Source: Gammaproteobacteria bacterium (GTDB lineage: Bacteria > Pseudomonadota > Gammaproteobacteria > Steroidobacterales > Steroidobacteraceae). From it: a DNA stretch of 64,000 nt. Below the pieces are notes generated by a model. It made no database searches. It was not told the origin of the DNA and saw nothing but the letters and a program-made list of their open reading frames with translations. Every line of letters starts with the position of its first letter. The first letter of the stretch is position 1. The translations under genes and the position numbers were made by a program. The stretch covers positions 186,001 through 250,000 of the forward strand of contig JANYFY010000009.1 of NCBI GenBank assembly GCA_025359565.1. Direction: 5' to 3'. This document shows positions 22,999 to 32,770 of the stretch, in pieces.

Positions 22999-25575
22999 TT
23001 AAGGCGCGAGTCCATACACAGTAAGTTGACTTTCGCCTCCTACGTAGACGTGCCCATTGGCGACAATCGGAACCGTAAATTTTACCGCGCCACCGCTCAT
23101 ATCTTGGACGAGAGTATTACTCGAGTAAAGCGTCGTGCTCAGGTTGCTTGCATCGTAGGCTCGCAGCACGGCGGGACCTTGAAGCGCATTTGCGTTGGCG
23201 ACATTGTCAAGCGTCCATAGGATTGCAGGCCCGGTAGGCGTAGCGGAAATCATCGGCGATGTGCCAGGGTAACCGTAGGTCTCACTGGATTGACTGGACG
23301 GTGCGGCCACTGGATGAGCCGGTGCGACCGCTGGACTCGATGCGACTAGACCTGCACTTATGGGTAGAGCAACCACGGGGGTGCCTATCTGCGAAGCGTA
23401 GAGGGTGCCATTCCAAAATGCAGCCGTCATGCTTAGACAATGTGAAAAACAGCTATAGGGTGTCGGCAAATCAAGATACTGGACAGTGTTGTCTGCCATT
23501 GGGCTAAACCCAGACATATTGGACCGATCTATCATCCATAAGTGTGCGAGTTTGTCGAATCCTATTAGGACGTTAGGGTGGCCTATTGGCCCCGCACCAT
23601 CGGGTATCACTGTGATGCCTCCGGAACTGATGTCAAGGTCGTTCTGGCTCCACAGCGCATTTTGCGAGGGCGTGTAGAAATCTTGCACCGCAAGGGTAGT
23701 CGGGTTTAAGTTTACAAAGCTTTCACCAAAATCATTATTCAGTGCCAAGGCTGGCAGTTTATTGCTTGAATTATCGAATAAACCGTTTCCGGTGGAGAGA
23801 AAAATATTGCCGTTTAAATCGATTGCAGGTGCTCCGCCGGACATCCAAATACCGCCCTGACTGCCATTAGGGGTGACGTTAAAAACGGCGACTTGAAGCA
23901 TGGTGGTTTTGTCGTAGCTGATAACCCATCCATGGTACGGGCCGTTATCGCAGTGCGAACCCCATGCGATATAAATATTACCCTGGCTCAGCGCAAGGCC
24001 GGGCCGCTGATTTTGATATTGGGGATTAAAGGTAACGGTGGCTGTTCCGTCTCCGGCTCCGAGCACCGTTGCGGTAATTTCTGTTGGCGAGTTCACGCGT
24101 TCTGCACCTGTCGATAGATTTAACGCATGTAGGCGCTGGAAATAATTAGCGCTCTCTTTGGTTTTCCCGACAACATATAACGTCAACGTAGATGAATCAA
24201 TCACTGGAGTTCCGGTAATTCCGTATTCGACCATCACGTCGGTACATCCAACGTCAGCGCTAGTAACGGTAGTGACGCTCGGGGGGTTGATAAAACTATC
24301 TTTCCAGTAGGTAATGCATGCGGGGCTGTCGGCATCAAAGGCATACACAGAATCGTGCATAGTCACAATGATGACGACATTGTGGGTACCGCCACCAATA
24401 GATAAGTTCGCCACATACAGCGGTTGTGCGTATACGGCTCCATCGACCGGGCATGACCATTGTTTTCCAAAGTTACCGCCCGAAACGCTTGCGGAGTTAA
24501 GCGCATATTCCTGGAGGTTCTGTCCAGTACGCGCACCATCGACGTGATAAGTCCATATCCCAGCCAGATCGGTTACGGCAACGGTGGTGCCTGCGCTATA
24601 ACTGGCGTTAAGCGGACTGGCAACGCTCACCACATGAACGCCCGGGATTTTCCCCGGTGTATAGAGTCCGGAGTTTGTTATCGTTCCTGCGCCAACGGTA
24701 CCGCCCGTTACTCCATCCACGCTCCAGTTGAGGGTCGTGCCACTCGGCGCAGTAGTCGTAAATTGCTCTATTTGCGATTGAGTCAACGCAATAGTTTGCC
24801 GAATGATAGACAGTTGCTGACTTGGTGTGGTGACCTGAATTGCACTCGATAAGGTCGATATATTGGGCGGCATTGATTTATCGAACGCTGCTACTTGATA
24901 AGCGTATTGCGTACTAGCTAGCAAATCCGTGTCCATGTAAGTCGAGCTTGCTGTAGATGCATGCTTAACACCATTTTGATATATATAGTAGCCCGCGACA
25001 CCCGTGCCGCCCGGATTAGGTAAATCGGTGGCCGCATTCCAGGTGAGTAAGACTGTGTTAGCGGTCAAATTCGATGCGCTCACGCCGGTTGGTATTGTAG
25101 GGGATTGTTGGTCTGCGGTGGTGGAGACGGCGAGCGCGGGCGAGGATGGTACTGATTCATTAATCGGAAGCGCTTTATCAAAAGCGGAAACGGCATAGGA
25201 ATACACGGCCCCACCCGTAAGTCCGGTATCGGTGAAATTGGTTCCGGTGACCGTCGCAATATTAATGCCGTTGCGGTACACATGGTATCCTCCGATCCCG
25301 CTTCCGCCGGGATTGGGTTGGTCGGTTGACGCCAACCAAGAAATACCAATACTGCTCACCGAAATAGTTGTTTGAGCTAAATTTGCCGGCACCGTGGGGG
25401 CTTGGGTGTCACTCGCTGGGGGGGCCGGTAGCGTTACAGGTGGCGCCGGCGTTACGGGTGGCGCTGCCGTACTGCCGCCACCTCGACCACAACCGGCGAT
25501 GATGAGGAAGCTGAAGAAAATACTAAAAATACGGGAAAAATACGGATTTTTCGATTTAAATAGTTGAAAATGCAT
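22999..25575 (-). CDS. Large lipoprotein with two FN3 domains and a quinoprotein-like beta-propeller
   Basis: The 858-residue product has a lipoprotein signal (FLIIAGC, lipidated Cys at about 29) and a Pro-rich spacer. Two related fibronectin type III domains follow (about 58-150 and 153-250, both containing NPGG and an AFDK element), then an Ig-like segment (to about 330) and a PQQ-dehydrogenase-like beta-propeller (about 335-858, for example WTYHVDGARTGQN, TMHDSVYAFDADS, EYGITGTPVID). I recall similar propeller proteins mainly from Acidobacteria. No enzyme activity can be assigned. ATG 25575 is preferred over an upstream start at 25644 because it gives a normal lipoprotein signal. It looks like an acquired gene in a core region. 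Confidence 0.8.
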   Translation of the reverse strand: MHFQLFKSKNPYFSRIFSIFFSFLIIAGCGRGGGSTAAPPVTPAPPVTLPAPPASDTQAPTVPANLAQTTISVSSIGISWLASTDQPNPGGSGIGGYHVYRNGINIATVTGTNFTDTGLTGGAVYSYAVSAFDKALPINESVPSSPALAVSTTADQQSPTIPTGVSASNLTANTVLLTWNAATDLPNPGGTGVAGYYIYQNGVKHASTASSTYMDTDLLASTQYAYQVAAFDKSMPPNISTLSSAIQVTTPSQQLSIIRQTIALTQSQIEQFTTTAPSGTTLNWSVDGVTGGTVGAGTITNSGLYTPGKIPGVHVVSVASPLNASYSAGTTVAVTDLAGIWTYHVDGARTGQNLQEYALNSASVSGGNFGKQWSCPVDGAVYAQPLYVANLSIGGGTHNVVIIVTMHDSVYAFDADSPACITYWKDSFINPPSVTTVTSADVGCTDVMVEYGITGTPVIDSSTLTLYVVGKTKESANYFQRLHALNLSTGAERVNSPTEITATVLGAGDGTATVTFNPQYQNQRPGLALSQGNIYIAWGSHCDNGPYHGWVISYDKTTMLQVAVFNVTPNGSQGGIWMSGGAPAIDLNGNIFLSTGNGLFDNSSNKLPALALNNDFGESFVNLNPTTLAVQDFYTPSQNALWSQNDLDISSGGITVIPDGAGPIGHPNVLIGFDKLAHLWMIDRSNMSGFSPMADNTVQYLDLPTPYSCFSHCLSMTAAFWNGTLYASQIGTPVVALPISAGLVASSPAVAPAHPVAAPSSQSSETYGYPGTSPMISATPTGPAILWTLDNVANANALQGPAVLRAYDASNLSTTLYSSNTLVQDMSGGAVKFTVPIVANGHVYVGGESQLTVYGLAP

Positions 25576-25717
25576 GGTGAAAAACTGACCTTTCAGAGTT
25601 CCGCGGCTATATCTGAACTCTAGTGGGTTATGCGCGAATTGCATTGTAGGAGTTCCATCGCTTTATCGCTTGGCGATGTAACATATTCACTTTGCGGTGG
25701 TTTGAGAATAAAAATAC

Positions 25718-26644
25718 TTGCTAGCAGTGTATTTGCGTTTTTCACGAATCAGCGCGCAGCCGCAGCCGCAGAGGTGTGCGTTGCTGGAGCGCGCTTTGGC
25801 GGGAGCTTACGCGACGGCGGTAGTGGCTGATTGGCGCGCCGATGCGGCCGCATTGGTTGCGCCCCAAGCCGAGGCAATGCCATCCATTGCGAACGCAGTC
25901 TGGGCGCAGAGTGAGGATGCAATCGACGGCTTTGGATACCTTGCCACACTGGTGTATCTGGTTGCCGGTATGCGTGATGTGCGCTTAAGTAGCCAAGGTA
26001 TTTTAAGCGTGTCGAGCGCAGAGGCCGAAGAATTAGCAGCATCATTTAATCGAACTATGAAGGGTGCTGGGTATCGTTTGCAGGTCGTGCGCAGTGGTCA
26101 ATTGGTCTGTGTTTTTAATCAACCCCTTCACGCCGCTACTTGCGACCCCGAAGCCGCATTGGGTCGTGATATTTGGGGTTTTCAACCCACAGGGCCGGAC
26201 GCGACGCGCCTGCGCCTATTGATGAGTGAAATTGAAATGTGGCTGTTTGAACATTCTGTGAATAAGGCGCGAGCGAAGCGTGGGCTACCCCCTATCAGTG
26301 GGCTGTGGTTGTGGGGCGGCGGTACACTCTCGTCGCCTATGCCGGCGTTAACTGGCTGGGTGGGGGGCGATGATGTCTTGTTTGGAGCGTTCCCGAGGCA
26401 GCAGGTATTTCCGGATCGAATATTAAATTCAGGCGTGGTAATAGTTAAAGAATATCCGGGTACCGACTCGTGGGTAGAGGTTGAACGCCTTTGGTTGCGG
26501 CCGGCGCTCGGTGCGTTGCGAACCGGGCGGATTTCGCGCTTGTATTTGTCCGCCGCTGACCGGACCTATTTATTACGACCGCTCTCGAGTTGGCGGCTAT
26601 GGCGGCGTGGGAAGCCTTGGTGGGAATATTGGAATGAGTATTGA
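25718..26644 (+). CDS. RpfE-like / phosphoglycerate-mutase-like regulatory protein
   Basis: The 308-residue protein resembles the RpfE family found next to recJ in Xanthomonas. The recognisable features are a central EMWLFEHSVNKARAKRG stretch followed by ISGLWLWGGG, which in the family lies in a fold related to cofactor-independent phosphoglycerate mutase. Function is not established, even in Xanthomonas. The start is uncertain: TTG 25718 or GTG 25727 with no clear ribosome site. The 142 bases between it and the divergent lipoprotein gene hold no promoter I could support. Its stop lies within the recJ start region (11-base overlap), so the two are coupled. Confidence 0.65.
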   Translation: MLAVYLRFSRISAQPQPQRCALLERALAGAYATAVVADWRADAAALVAPQAEAMPSIANAVWAQSEDAIDGFGYLATLVYLVAGMRDVRLSSQGILSVSSAEAEELAASFNRTMKGAGYRLQVVRSGQLVCVFNQPLHAATCDPEAALGRDIWGFQPTGPDATRLRLLMSEIEMWLFEHSVNKARAKRGLPPISGLWLWGGGTLSSPMPALTGWVGGDDVLFGAFPRQQVFPDRILNSGVVIVKEYPGTDSWVEVERLWLRPALGALRTGRISRLYLSAADRTYLLRPLSSWRLWRRGKPWWEYWNEY

Positions 26645-28343
26645 AATTCGGCGTCGCGTCGCGAGCCTCACTAGCCATTTTATTTCCGACTTGCCTCCGT
26701 TGCTGAAACGGATGTACTCGTCGCGTGGCGTGCTAAATGACCAGGATCTGGACCTTTCGTTGGATCGATTGTTGCCAGTAAGCTCCTTGCAAGGGGTCGA
26801 TGCGGCAGCAATTCTGTTGTCGAAGCACCGCGAGCGGGGGCGAGTGCTAATCGTAGGCGATTTTGATGCGGATGGTGCTACTAGCACTGCCTTGATGGTG
26901 CGTGCCCTGCGTTCCTTAGGGTTCGCACAGGTGGATTTTTTGGTGCCAAATCGTTTTCGCTACGGTTACGGGCTGACGCCCGAAATCGTGCGCCTGGCAG
27001 CAACTCGTCAGCCCACCTTGCTGGTGACTGTGGACAATGGGGTATCGAGTATTGAGGGAGTAGCCGCGGCCCATGCTTTAGGTATCCCGGTATTGGTGAC
27101 GGATCATCATTTGCCTGGCACGACACTCCCGGATGCCGAGTGCATGGTCAATCCCAACTTAAGAGGTGCAACATTTGCGAGTGCCGCGTTAGCGGGTGTG
27201 GGCGTCACTTTTTATGTGGTGGCTGCGCTGGCGCGATTGCTGGAAGTAAAAACTTTTAGAGCGGCGGATTTGCTGGATTTGGTGGCGCTAGGCACAGTTG
27301 CAGATGTCGTGCCGTTAGATCGCAATAATCGGGTTTTGGTGGAGCAAGGATTGCGGCGTATCAGGGTGCAGCGGTGCGTTCCCGGCATTCGCGCGTTGCT
27401 AGAGTTAGGCTTTAGAAAAATTGATCAGGCGTGCGCAGCGGATTTAGGTTTCGCGGTGGCGCCGCGCTTGAATGCCGCCGGGCGACTCGACGATATGAGT
27501 ATAGGGATCGAATGCCTGTTAGCCGATGATCCCAAGCAGGCGTTGCGCTTAGCAGGAGTACTTACCCAGCTGAATGAAGAGCGGCGCGACATTGAGAAAA
27601 GAATGCAAGGAGAAGCGATCAATATTGCAGCCGGGATCCGCTTTAGTGAAAGTGGCGAGGAGTCCTATGGGCTATGTCTTTTTGACGCCGGTTGGCATCA
27701 GGGAATCGTCGGATTGGTGGCGGGTAGAATAAAGGATCGATTACATCGACCCGTGGTCGCTTTTGCGCGCAACGCGGATGGATCGTTGCGGGGTTCGGCG
27801 CGCTCGACCTCGGGTGTGAATATCCGCGATGCGCTTGAAAGAATTTCAGTGCGATACCCAGGTTTGGTTGATAAGTTTGGCGGTCACGCGATGGCCGCTG
27901 GGTTGACGTTGCAAGAATCGAATTTGACCGTCTTCCGGCAGGCGTTTTCAGAAGAAATTGCGGCAAGATCTGGCCCTGAATCACTGCTTGGTGTGATTTA
28001 TTCTGATGGCGAACTTAGCCCTCACGAATTGTCGATCGACACTGCGCGGCTATTGCGGGCCGCCGGGCCGTGGGGTCAAGGGTTTCCAGAACCCATTTTT
28101 GACGGTGAATTTAGCGTTGTTGACGCCAGAATTGTCGGCGAGAAACATTTAAAATTGCGGGTACGCTGTGCCTCTGATGGAGTAGTGCTAGATGCTATTG
28201 CTTTCGGTTATTTGGGAGGAGGCATGGAAAATTCACTGATTCGCGCTGGAAAAACTGTGCGTTTGGCTTACCGACTTGAGGTGAATGAGTACCTTGGACA
28301 GGAGCGAATTCAGCTGAATTGCCAGCACGTGCAGCTCGCCTAA
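26634..28343 (+). CDS. recJ: Single-stranded-DNA-specific 5'-3' exonuclease RecJ
   Basis: RecJ degrades single-stranded DNA 5' to 3' in RecF-pathway recombination, base excision and mismatch repair. The 569-residue protein shows the DHH phosphoesterase motifs GDFDADGATSTA, TVDNGVSS and VTDHHLPG, then the DHHA1 motif FGGHAMAAG, and a C-terminal OB-fold. ATG 26634 gives the usual N-terminus (IEIRRR) and overlaps the rpfE-like gene by 11 bases; a longer frame upstream is only a reading through that gene. The length matches E. coli (577). prfB follows after 42 bases. Confidence 0.96.
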   Translation: MSIEIRRRVASLTSHFISDLPPLLKRMYSSRGVLNDQDLDLSLDRLLPVSSLQGVDAAAILLSKHRERGRVLIVGDFDADGATSTALMVRALRSLGFAQVDFLVPNRFRYGYGLTPEIVRLAATRQPTLLVTVDNGVSSIEGVAAAHALGIPVLVTDHHLPGTTLPDAECMVNPNLRGATFASAALAGVGVTFYVVAALARLLEVKTFRAADLLDLVALGTVADVVPLDRNNRVLVEQGLRRIRVQRCVPGIRALLELGFRKIDQACAADLGFAVAPRLNAAGRLDDMSIGIECLLADDPKQALRLAGVLTQLNEERRDIEKRMQGEAINIAAGIRFSESGEESYGLCLFDAGWHQGIVGLVAGRIKDRLHRPVVAFARNADGSLRGSARSTSGVNIRDALERISVRYPGLVDKFGGHAMAAGLTLQESNLTVFRQAFSEEIAARSGPESLLGVIYSDGELSPHELSIDTARLLRAAGPWGQGFPEPIFDGEFSVVDARIVGEKHLKLRVRCASDGVVLDAIAFGYLGGGMENSLIRAGKTVRLAYRLEVNEYLGQERIQLNCQHVQLA

Positions 28344-28385
28344 GGACTAAAGATGCGCATATGTTCTATGCTAGGATCTTAAATT

Positions 28386-29481
28386 ATGGAACTCAATCAA
28401 ATAAAACGTTATATCAAAGAACTCGAAGAGCGTACATTGTCTTTAAGGAGGTATCTTTGATTACGATAACAAGCACGAACGACTTCAGGAAGTCACCCGC
28501 GATCTCGAACAGCCCGACGTGTGGAACAAGCCGGAGCGAGCTCAAGAGTTAGGTCGCGAACGCGTCCAACTTGAGGCCGTTGTTGACACCCTTGATAAAT
28601 TATCGCGCGGATTAGTAGACGCCGGCGAGTTGCTCGAGCTGGCTGCGCTAGAAAATGATGTACAAACGGCTGCCGAAATAGAAGCTGATACCGCAACTTT
28701 AGCCAGCGAGGTGGCGCGTCTAGAATTCCAGCGCATGTTTCCTGGCAAAATGGATTCACACAACGCTTTTCTCGATATCCAAGCAGGAGCGGGGGGCACT
28801 GAAGCTCAGGATTGGGCCGCCATGTTGTTACGTATGTATTTGAAATGGGCTGACTCGCATGGTTTTAAGACGGAGATAATCGATCAAAGCGATGGTGAAG
28901 TTGCCGGAATTAAGGGAGTGACTATTGGCCTGACCGGTGACTATGCTTATGGTTGGTTACGTACGGAGACCGGCGTACATCGTTTAGTGCGTAAGTCCCC
29001 GTTTGATTCCGGAAATCGACGACACACGTCGTTTGCGTCGGTGTTTGTCTCGCCGGAAGTGGATGATGATATTGACATTGAGATTAATCCCGCCGATTTG
29101 CGAGTAGATGTTTATCGTTCGAGCGGCGCAGGGGGGCAACACGTTAATAAAACCGAGTCTGCGGTACGTATTACACATGAACCCACCGGCATCGTAGTAG
29201 CCTGTCAAGGGGAGCGTAGTCAGCACAAGAATAGATCGACCGCGATGAAAATGTTGAAATCAAAGCTCTACGAACTTGAGTTTAACAAGCGCAATGCGGC
29301 TGCCAAGGTGCTCGAAGACTCCAAATCTGACGTGAGCTGGGGTCATCAGATTCGCAGCTATGTTTTAGATCAATCACGAATTAAAGATTTGCGTACCGGT
29401 ATTGAGATTGGCAATACCACCGCCGTATTGGATGGTGCGCTCGATGAATTTATGCAAGCTAGTCTTAAGCAGGGTTTATGA
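28386..29481 (+). CDS. prfB: Peptide chain release factor 2, with programmed +1 frameshift
   Basis: RF2 ends translation at UGA and UAA. The first 24 codons (ATG 28386 to CTT 28455-28457) are followed by an in-frame TGA (28458-28460). Skipping T 28458 gives the second frame, [12 protein letters not shown] onward, for 364 residues in all (E. coli 365). The stop-recognition motif SPF (RKSPFDSG) and the catalytic GGQ ([12 protein letters not shown]) are intact. This is the classic RF2 autoregulation, not a mutation. The 3' end overlaps lysS by four bases, as in the common prfB-lysS pair. Confidence 0.97.
28445..28460 (+). promoter_or_regulatory. RF2 programmed +1 frameshift site
   Basis: AAGGAGG (28445-28451) is a full anti-Shine-Dalgarno match placed three bases before CTT TGA (28455-28460). 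The E. coli site has AGGGGG at the same distance. When RF2 is scarce the ribosome pauses at the UGA and slips +1 on CUU, so RF2 sets its own level. The base after TGA is T here, C in E. coli. Confidence 0.95.
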
Positions 29482-30962
29482 CAGAAATAGATGAAAACCA
29501 TTTGATTGCCGAGCGACGACTTAAGTTGGCCAAGTTGCGCGAACGGGGTAACCCGTTCCCGAATGATTTTCGCCGCAATGCCTTGGCAGGTGAACTGCTC
29601 GCAACCTACGGCACCAGAAGTGCCGAATCGCTGGAGGCAGATGCTGTGGCGGTTAAAGTAGCCGGCCGCATGCTGGCCAAACGCGTTATGGGCAAAGTGA
29701 GCTTTGTGAAAGTGGACGACGTTAGCGGCGCTATCCAGATCTTTTTGCAGCAACAAACGATCGGCGAGGTATACGACGACTTTAAAAGCTGGGATGTGGG
29801 CGATGTGGTGGGTGCCGAAGGTATTTTATTTCGGACTAAGACCGGCGAGTTGTCGGTTCGGGTCAGCAGGCTCTATTTGTTGACTAAGTCCCTTCGGCCC
29901 TTACCCGATAAATGGCATGGTATCGCCGATACCGAACTACGCTATCGGCGTCGTTATGTAGATTTAATTATGAACGAGCAGAGTCGACAGGTGTTTAAGA
30001 CTCGTTCGCGAATCGTGCGCTACATACGGGACTATTTGGATACCCAAGGGTTTCTAGAAGTGGAAACTCCGATGCTACAAACCATTCCAGGCGGGGCGGC
30101 AGCGCGGCCATTTAAGACGCATCACAACGCGCTTAATATGGATATGTACTTGCGGATCGCGCCTGAGCTGTATCTGAAACGACTCACGGTTGGCGGCTTT
30201 GAGCGCGTGTATGAAATCAATAGAAATTTTCGCAACGAAGGCTTGTCCACGCAGCATAATCCCGAATTTACCATGCTGGAGTTATATCAAGCCTATGCTG
30301 ATTACCAAGATATCATGCAGATAGTCGAGCGACTATTTCAGGGTATCGCTGATACCATCACAGGTTCGCGACAAGTTCCCTACCAGGGGCTGCTTTTCGA
30401 TATGGAGCAGTCGTTCGCAAGGCTCAGCATTGAAGAAATTATTATTGCTAGCAATCCCGACTTAGATCCTATGTCGCTTAGGGATTTAGCCTATCTGCGG
30501 CGCTTCTGTGATGCACTAAAAATTCCATTTAAAGCGCATGATGGTGCCGGCAAATTACAAATTGAAATTTTCGAAAAAACTGGCGAGCACACATTAGTGC
30601 AGCCTACCTTTGCATACGCTTACCCCGCCGAAGTCTCGCCGCTGGCCAGGCGCAATGATAAAGATCCGTTTATTACCGATCGTTTTGAGTTCTTTGTTGG
30701 TGGTAGAGAGTTCGCGAACGGATTCTCGGAACTCAATGATGCTGAAGATCAGGCACAGCGCTTTAGAGAACAAGCGGAGCGCAAAACCTCAGGTGACGAA
30801 GAGGCAATGTACTATGACGCGGACTATGTACGTGCGCTTGAGTATGGGATGCCGCCTGCAGGCGGCTTGGGTGTAGGGATTGATCGCCTGGTGATGCTGT
30901 TCACCAATTCCCCTTCTATTCGAGACGTATTGTTATTCCCGCATATGCGCCCTGAGGCTTGA
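29478..30962 (+). CDS. lysS: Lysyl-tRNA synthetase, class II
   Basis: LysS charges tRNA-Lys. The 494-residue protein has an N-terminal OB-fold anticodon-binding domain (about 55-140, [20 protein letters not shown]) and the class II catalytic core, with motif 2 in [18 protein letters not shown] and motif 3 in [16 protein letters not shown]. The length is close to E. coli LysS (505). ATG 29478 overlaps the prfB stop by four bases. murI follows after 18 bases. Confidence 0.97.
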   Translation: MTEIDENHLIAERRLKLAKLRERGNPFPNDFRRNALAGELLATYGTRSAESLEADAVAVKVAGRMLAKRVMGKVSFVKVDDVSGAIQIFLQQQTIGEVYDDFKSWDVGDVVGAEGILFRTKTGELSVRVSRLYLLTKSLRPLPDKWHGIADTELRYRRRYVDLIMNEQSRQVFKTRSRIVRYIRDYLDTQGFLEVETPMLQTIPGGAAARPFKTHHNALNMDMYLRIAPELYLKRLTVGGFERVYEINRNFRNEGLSTQHNPEFTMLELYQAYADYQDIMQIVERLFQGIADTITGSRQVPYQGLLFDMEQSFARLSIEEIIIASNPDLDPMSLRDLAYLRRFCDALKIPFKAHDGAGKLQIEIFEKTGEHTLVQPTFAYAYPAEVSPLARRNDKDPFITDRFEFFVGGREFANGFSELNDAEDQAQRFREQAERKTSGDEEAMYYDADYVRALEYGMPPAGGLGVGIDRLVMLFTNSPSIRDVLLFPHMRPEA

Positions 30963-30980
30963 GCGAAGCGCAAAGAACCG

Positions 30981-31787
30981 ATGCAGGAAAGATCGCTGCC
31001 TATTGGAGTATTTGATTCAGGGATGGGGGGTATTTCGGTGCTCAAAGCCTTAACCCAAGCCATGCCCGGAGAGGATTTCATATATCTAGGGGATACCGCG
31101 CGCCTCCCGTACGGCACCAAAAGTCCGCAGACTGTAGTTCGGTATTCCTTGCAATGTGCAGCCGCGCTGGCGTCGCGAGGCATTCGCTGTCTGGTAGTGG
31201 CCTGTAACACGGCGTCTACGCCGGCACTACCCGCACTTAGAGCGCAGTATGTTGATTTTCCGATTGTGGGTGTTATACAGCCCGGCGCCCAAGCGGCGGT
31301 TGCCATATCTCGATCCTTGCATATTGCAGTGATCGGCACTGAAGTGACAATCAGTGGAGGGGCATATCAGGCTGCGATTCTGAGCTTGAATTCACGCGCT
31401 CGGGTTAGCGCTTTGGCGTGTCCTTTGTTTGTGGCCCTGGCTGAAGAAGGACTTACCACAGGGCCAATCGCCGAAGCATTGGCGCATCGGTATCTTGATC
31501 CGATTTTTCAAGTCGATAGTCCGCCGGACACCCTGGTGTTGGGATGCACGCATTTTCCTGTTCTGAAAGAGGCCATCCTCGCTGCCCTGCCGAAAGGAGT
31601 CAACATAGTGGACTCAGCGGTTACCACAGCCGCTGCGGTTAAGGCATTATTGCACCCGACCATTAGCCTGACTCGTGGTCGGGTGACATGGCTTGCGACG
31701 GATAATCCGGCGCGCTTTGCCCGAGTCGGCAGCACATTCCTCGGCGAACCTTTGTCACCTGACGCAATCGAGTTGGTTGATCTATAG
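30981..31787 (+). CDS. murI: Glutamate racemase
   Basis: MurI makes D-glutamate for peptidoglycan. The 268-residue protein has FDSGMGGISVLKAL near the N-terminus and the two catalytic Cys: Cys75 in VVACNTAST and Cys189 in LGCTHFPVL, with YLGDTARLPYG between them and the N-terminus. All key residues are present and the length is normal. It follows lysS in the same direction. Its 3' end overlaps the convergent ygfZ gene by six bases. Confidence 0.95.
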   Translation: MQERSLPIGVFDSGMGGISVLKALTQAMPGEDFIYLGDTARLPYGTKSPQTVVRYSLQCAAALASRGIRCLVVACNTASTPALPALRAQYVDFPIVGVIQPGAQAAVAISRSLHIAVIGTEVTISGGAYQAAILSLNSRARVSALACPLFVALAEEGLTTGPIAEALAHRYLDPIFQVDSPPDTLVLGCTHFPVLKEAILAALPKGVNIVDSAVTTAAAVKALLHPTISLTRGRVTWLATDNPARFARVGSTFLGEPLSPDAIELVDL

Positions 31788-32699
31788 ACCATCGCGGGGA
31801 ATTAAAGCATAGGGGAGCGCCAACTCCTCGGCGTCGACGCGAGTACTTTCGATGCCGGATTGGCTTTCGTTCACCATCGCTTGGTTCAATACCGCCAACG
31901 CCTCGAATCCACTTTTCATCGCGATTACTTCGACTATACGACCGCTACGTCCATCCGGTAAGCGTATGCTTTGTCCAATACTCCAAGATCCCTGTGTGCA
32001 AGACGCACTAGGGAATCGTAGGCGATACATGCGGCGTTTGATACGGCCGAGATGTTGAGTACGGGCGATAATTTCCTGACCCGTAAAGCAGCCCTTGGTA
32101 AAGCTGATGCCGTTTATTAAATCCAGGTTGAGCATTTGCGCAACAAAAAGTTCGCTTGTGGCGTGATAAATTTGAGGAATTCCCATCTGAATATCCTGAA
32201 GTCGCCAGTGGCGGGCGAATTGTTCGGCGTTCGTGTGAGCGTCGCCTGAAACTTCGCCAGGGTTCGTGTTCGAGATGCACCAGGCACGGCTAAGATCTTG
32301 GGTTAATCGTGTAGTTGTTACCGTATTAGGGTCTTGACAGGGAGCATTCCCTATTTGACCCGCGACGCACCACTCATTGGTCAAGTCATCAATTTGAACT
32401 TTGGCACGCAGCACAAATTTTTGTAAGCGTTCGCGCGTGGGTTGTACTAGTTCGGACGGTAGCACGGCTATTACGCCAGAGGCGTGAGCTACTAAATTAA
32501 GGACCGCGAGAACTCTTCCTTGAGCATTAGAATACGCGGCCAAAAGGGATTGTCCTGTCGTGAGCAGGCGGGTGTCATTAGACAGTTGTCCTTGTAGGAA
32601 ATTTAGAGCGTCTGATCCGCGAAAACGCAGAATTCCTAAGTACGCCAGGCGTCCATAAGCAATAGGAGCGTTTGCAATAGCAACGTTTGCGATGTTCAT
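31782..32699 (-). CDS. ygfZ: Folate-binding protein YgfZ/GcvT-like
   Basis: YgfZ is a tetrahydrofolate-binding protein related to GcvT that helps assemble and repair Fe-S enzymes. The signature KGCFTGQEIIARTQ, with the conserved Cys, is present at about two thirds of the length. Other family elements are FLQGQLSNDT near the N-terminus and the C-terminal LPDGRSGRIVEV. The product is about 305 residues from ATG 32699; the frame is open further to a GTG at 32762, but the shorter start fits the family. It is divergent from the succinate dehydrogenase operon, whose SdhB is an Fe-S protein, a sensible neighbour. Confidence 0.9.
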   Translation of the reverse strand: MNIANVAIANAPIAYGRLAYLGILRFRGSDALNFLQGQLSNDTRLLTTGQSLLAAYSNAQGRVLAVLNLVAHASGVIAVLPSELVQPTRERLQKFVLRAKVQIDDLTNEWCVAGQIGNAPCQDPNTVTTTRLTQDLSRAWCISNTNPGEVSGDAHTNAEQFARHWRLQDIQMGIPQIYHATSELFVAQMLNLDLINGISFTKGCFTGQEIIARTQHLGRIKRRMYRLRFPSASCTQGSWSIGQSIRLPDGRSGRIVEVIAMKSGFEALAVLNQAMVNESQSGIESTRVDAEELALPYALIPRDGL

Positions 32700-32770
32700 G
32701 CTGAGGATGATGGGGGTATCTTGGCCGGTGTCAACCCAGATTTTCCACTGGACTTCTGGCACAATGTCTT

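Noticed and set aside
22999-25575. Several open frames on the plus strand opposite the lipoprotein gene
   Set aside because: They are short, overlap each other, show no recognisable domains, and the minus-strand frame has clear FN3 and propeller domains with a lipoprotein signal.
28386-28460. Apparent broken prfB with an in-frame stop after 24 codons
   Set aside because: AAGGAGG and CTT TGA form the known RF2 programmed frameshift site and the second frame continues with family sequence, so it is not a pseudogene.
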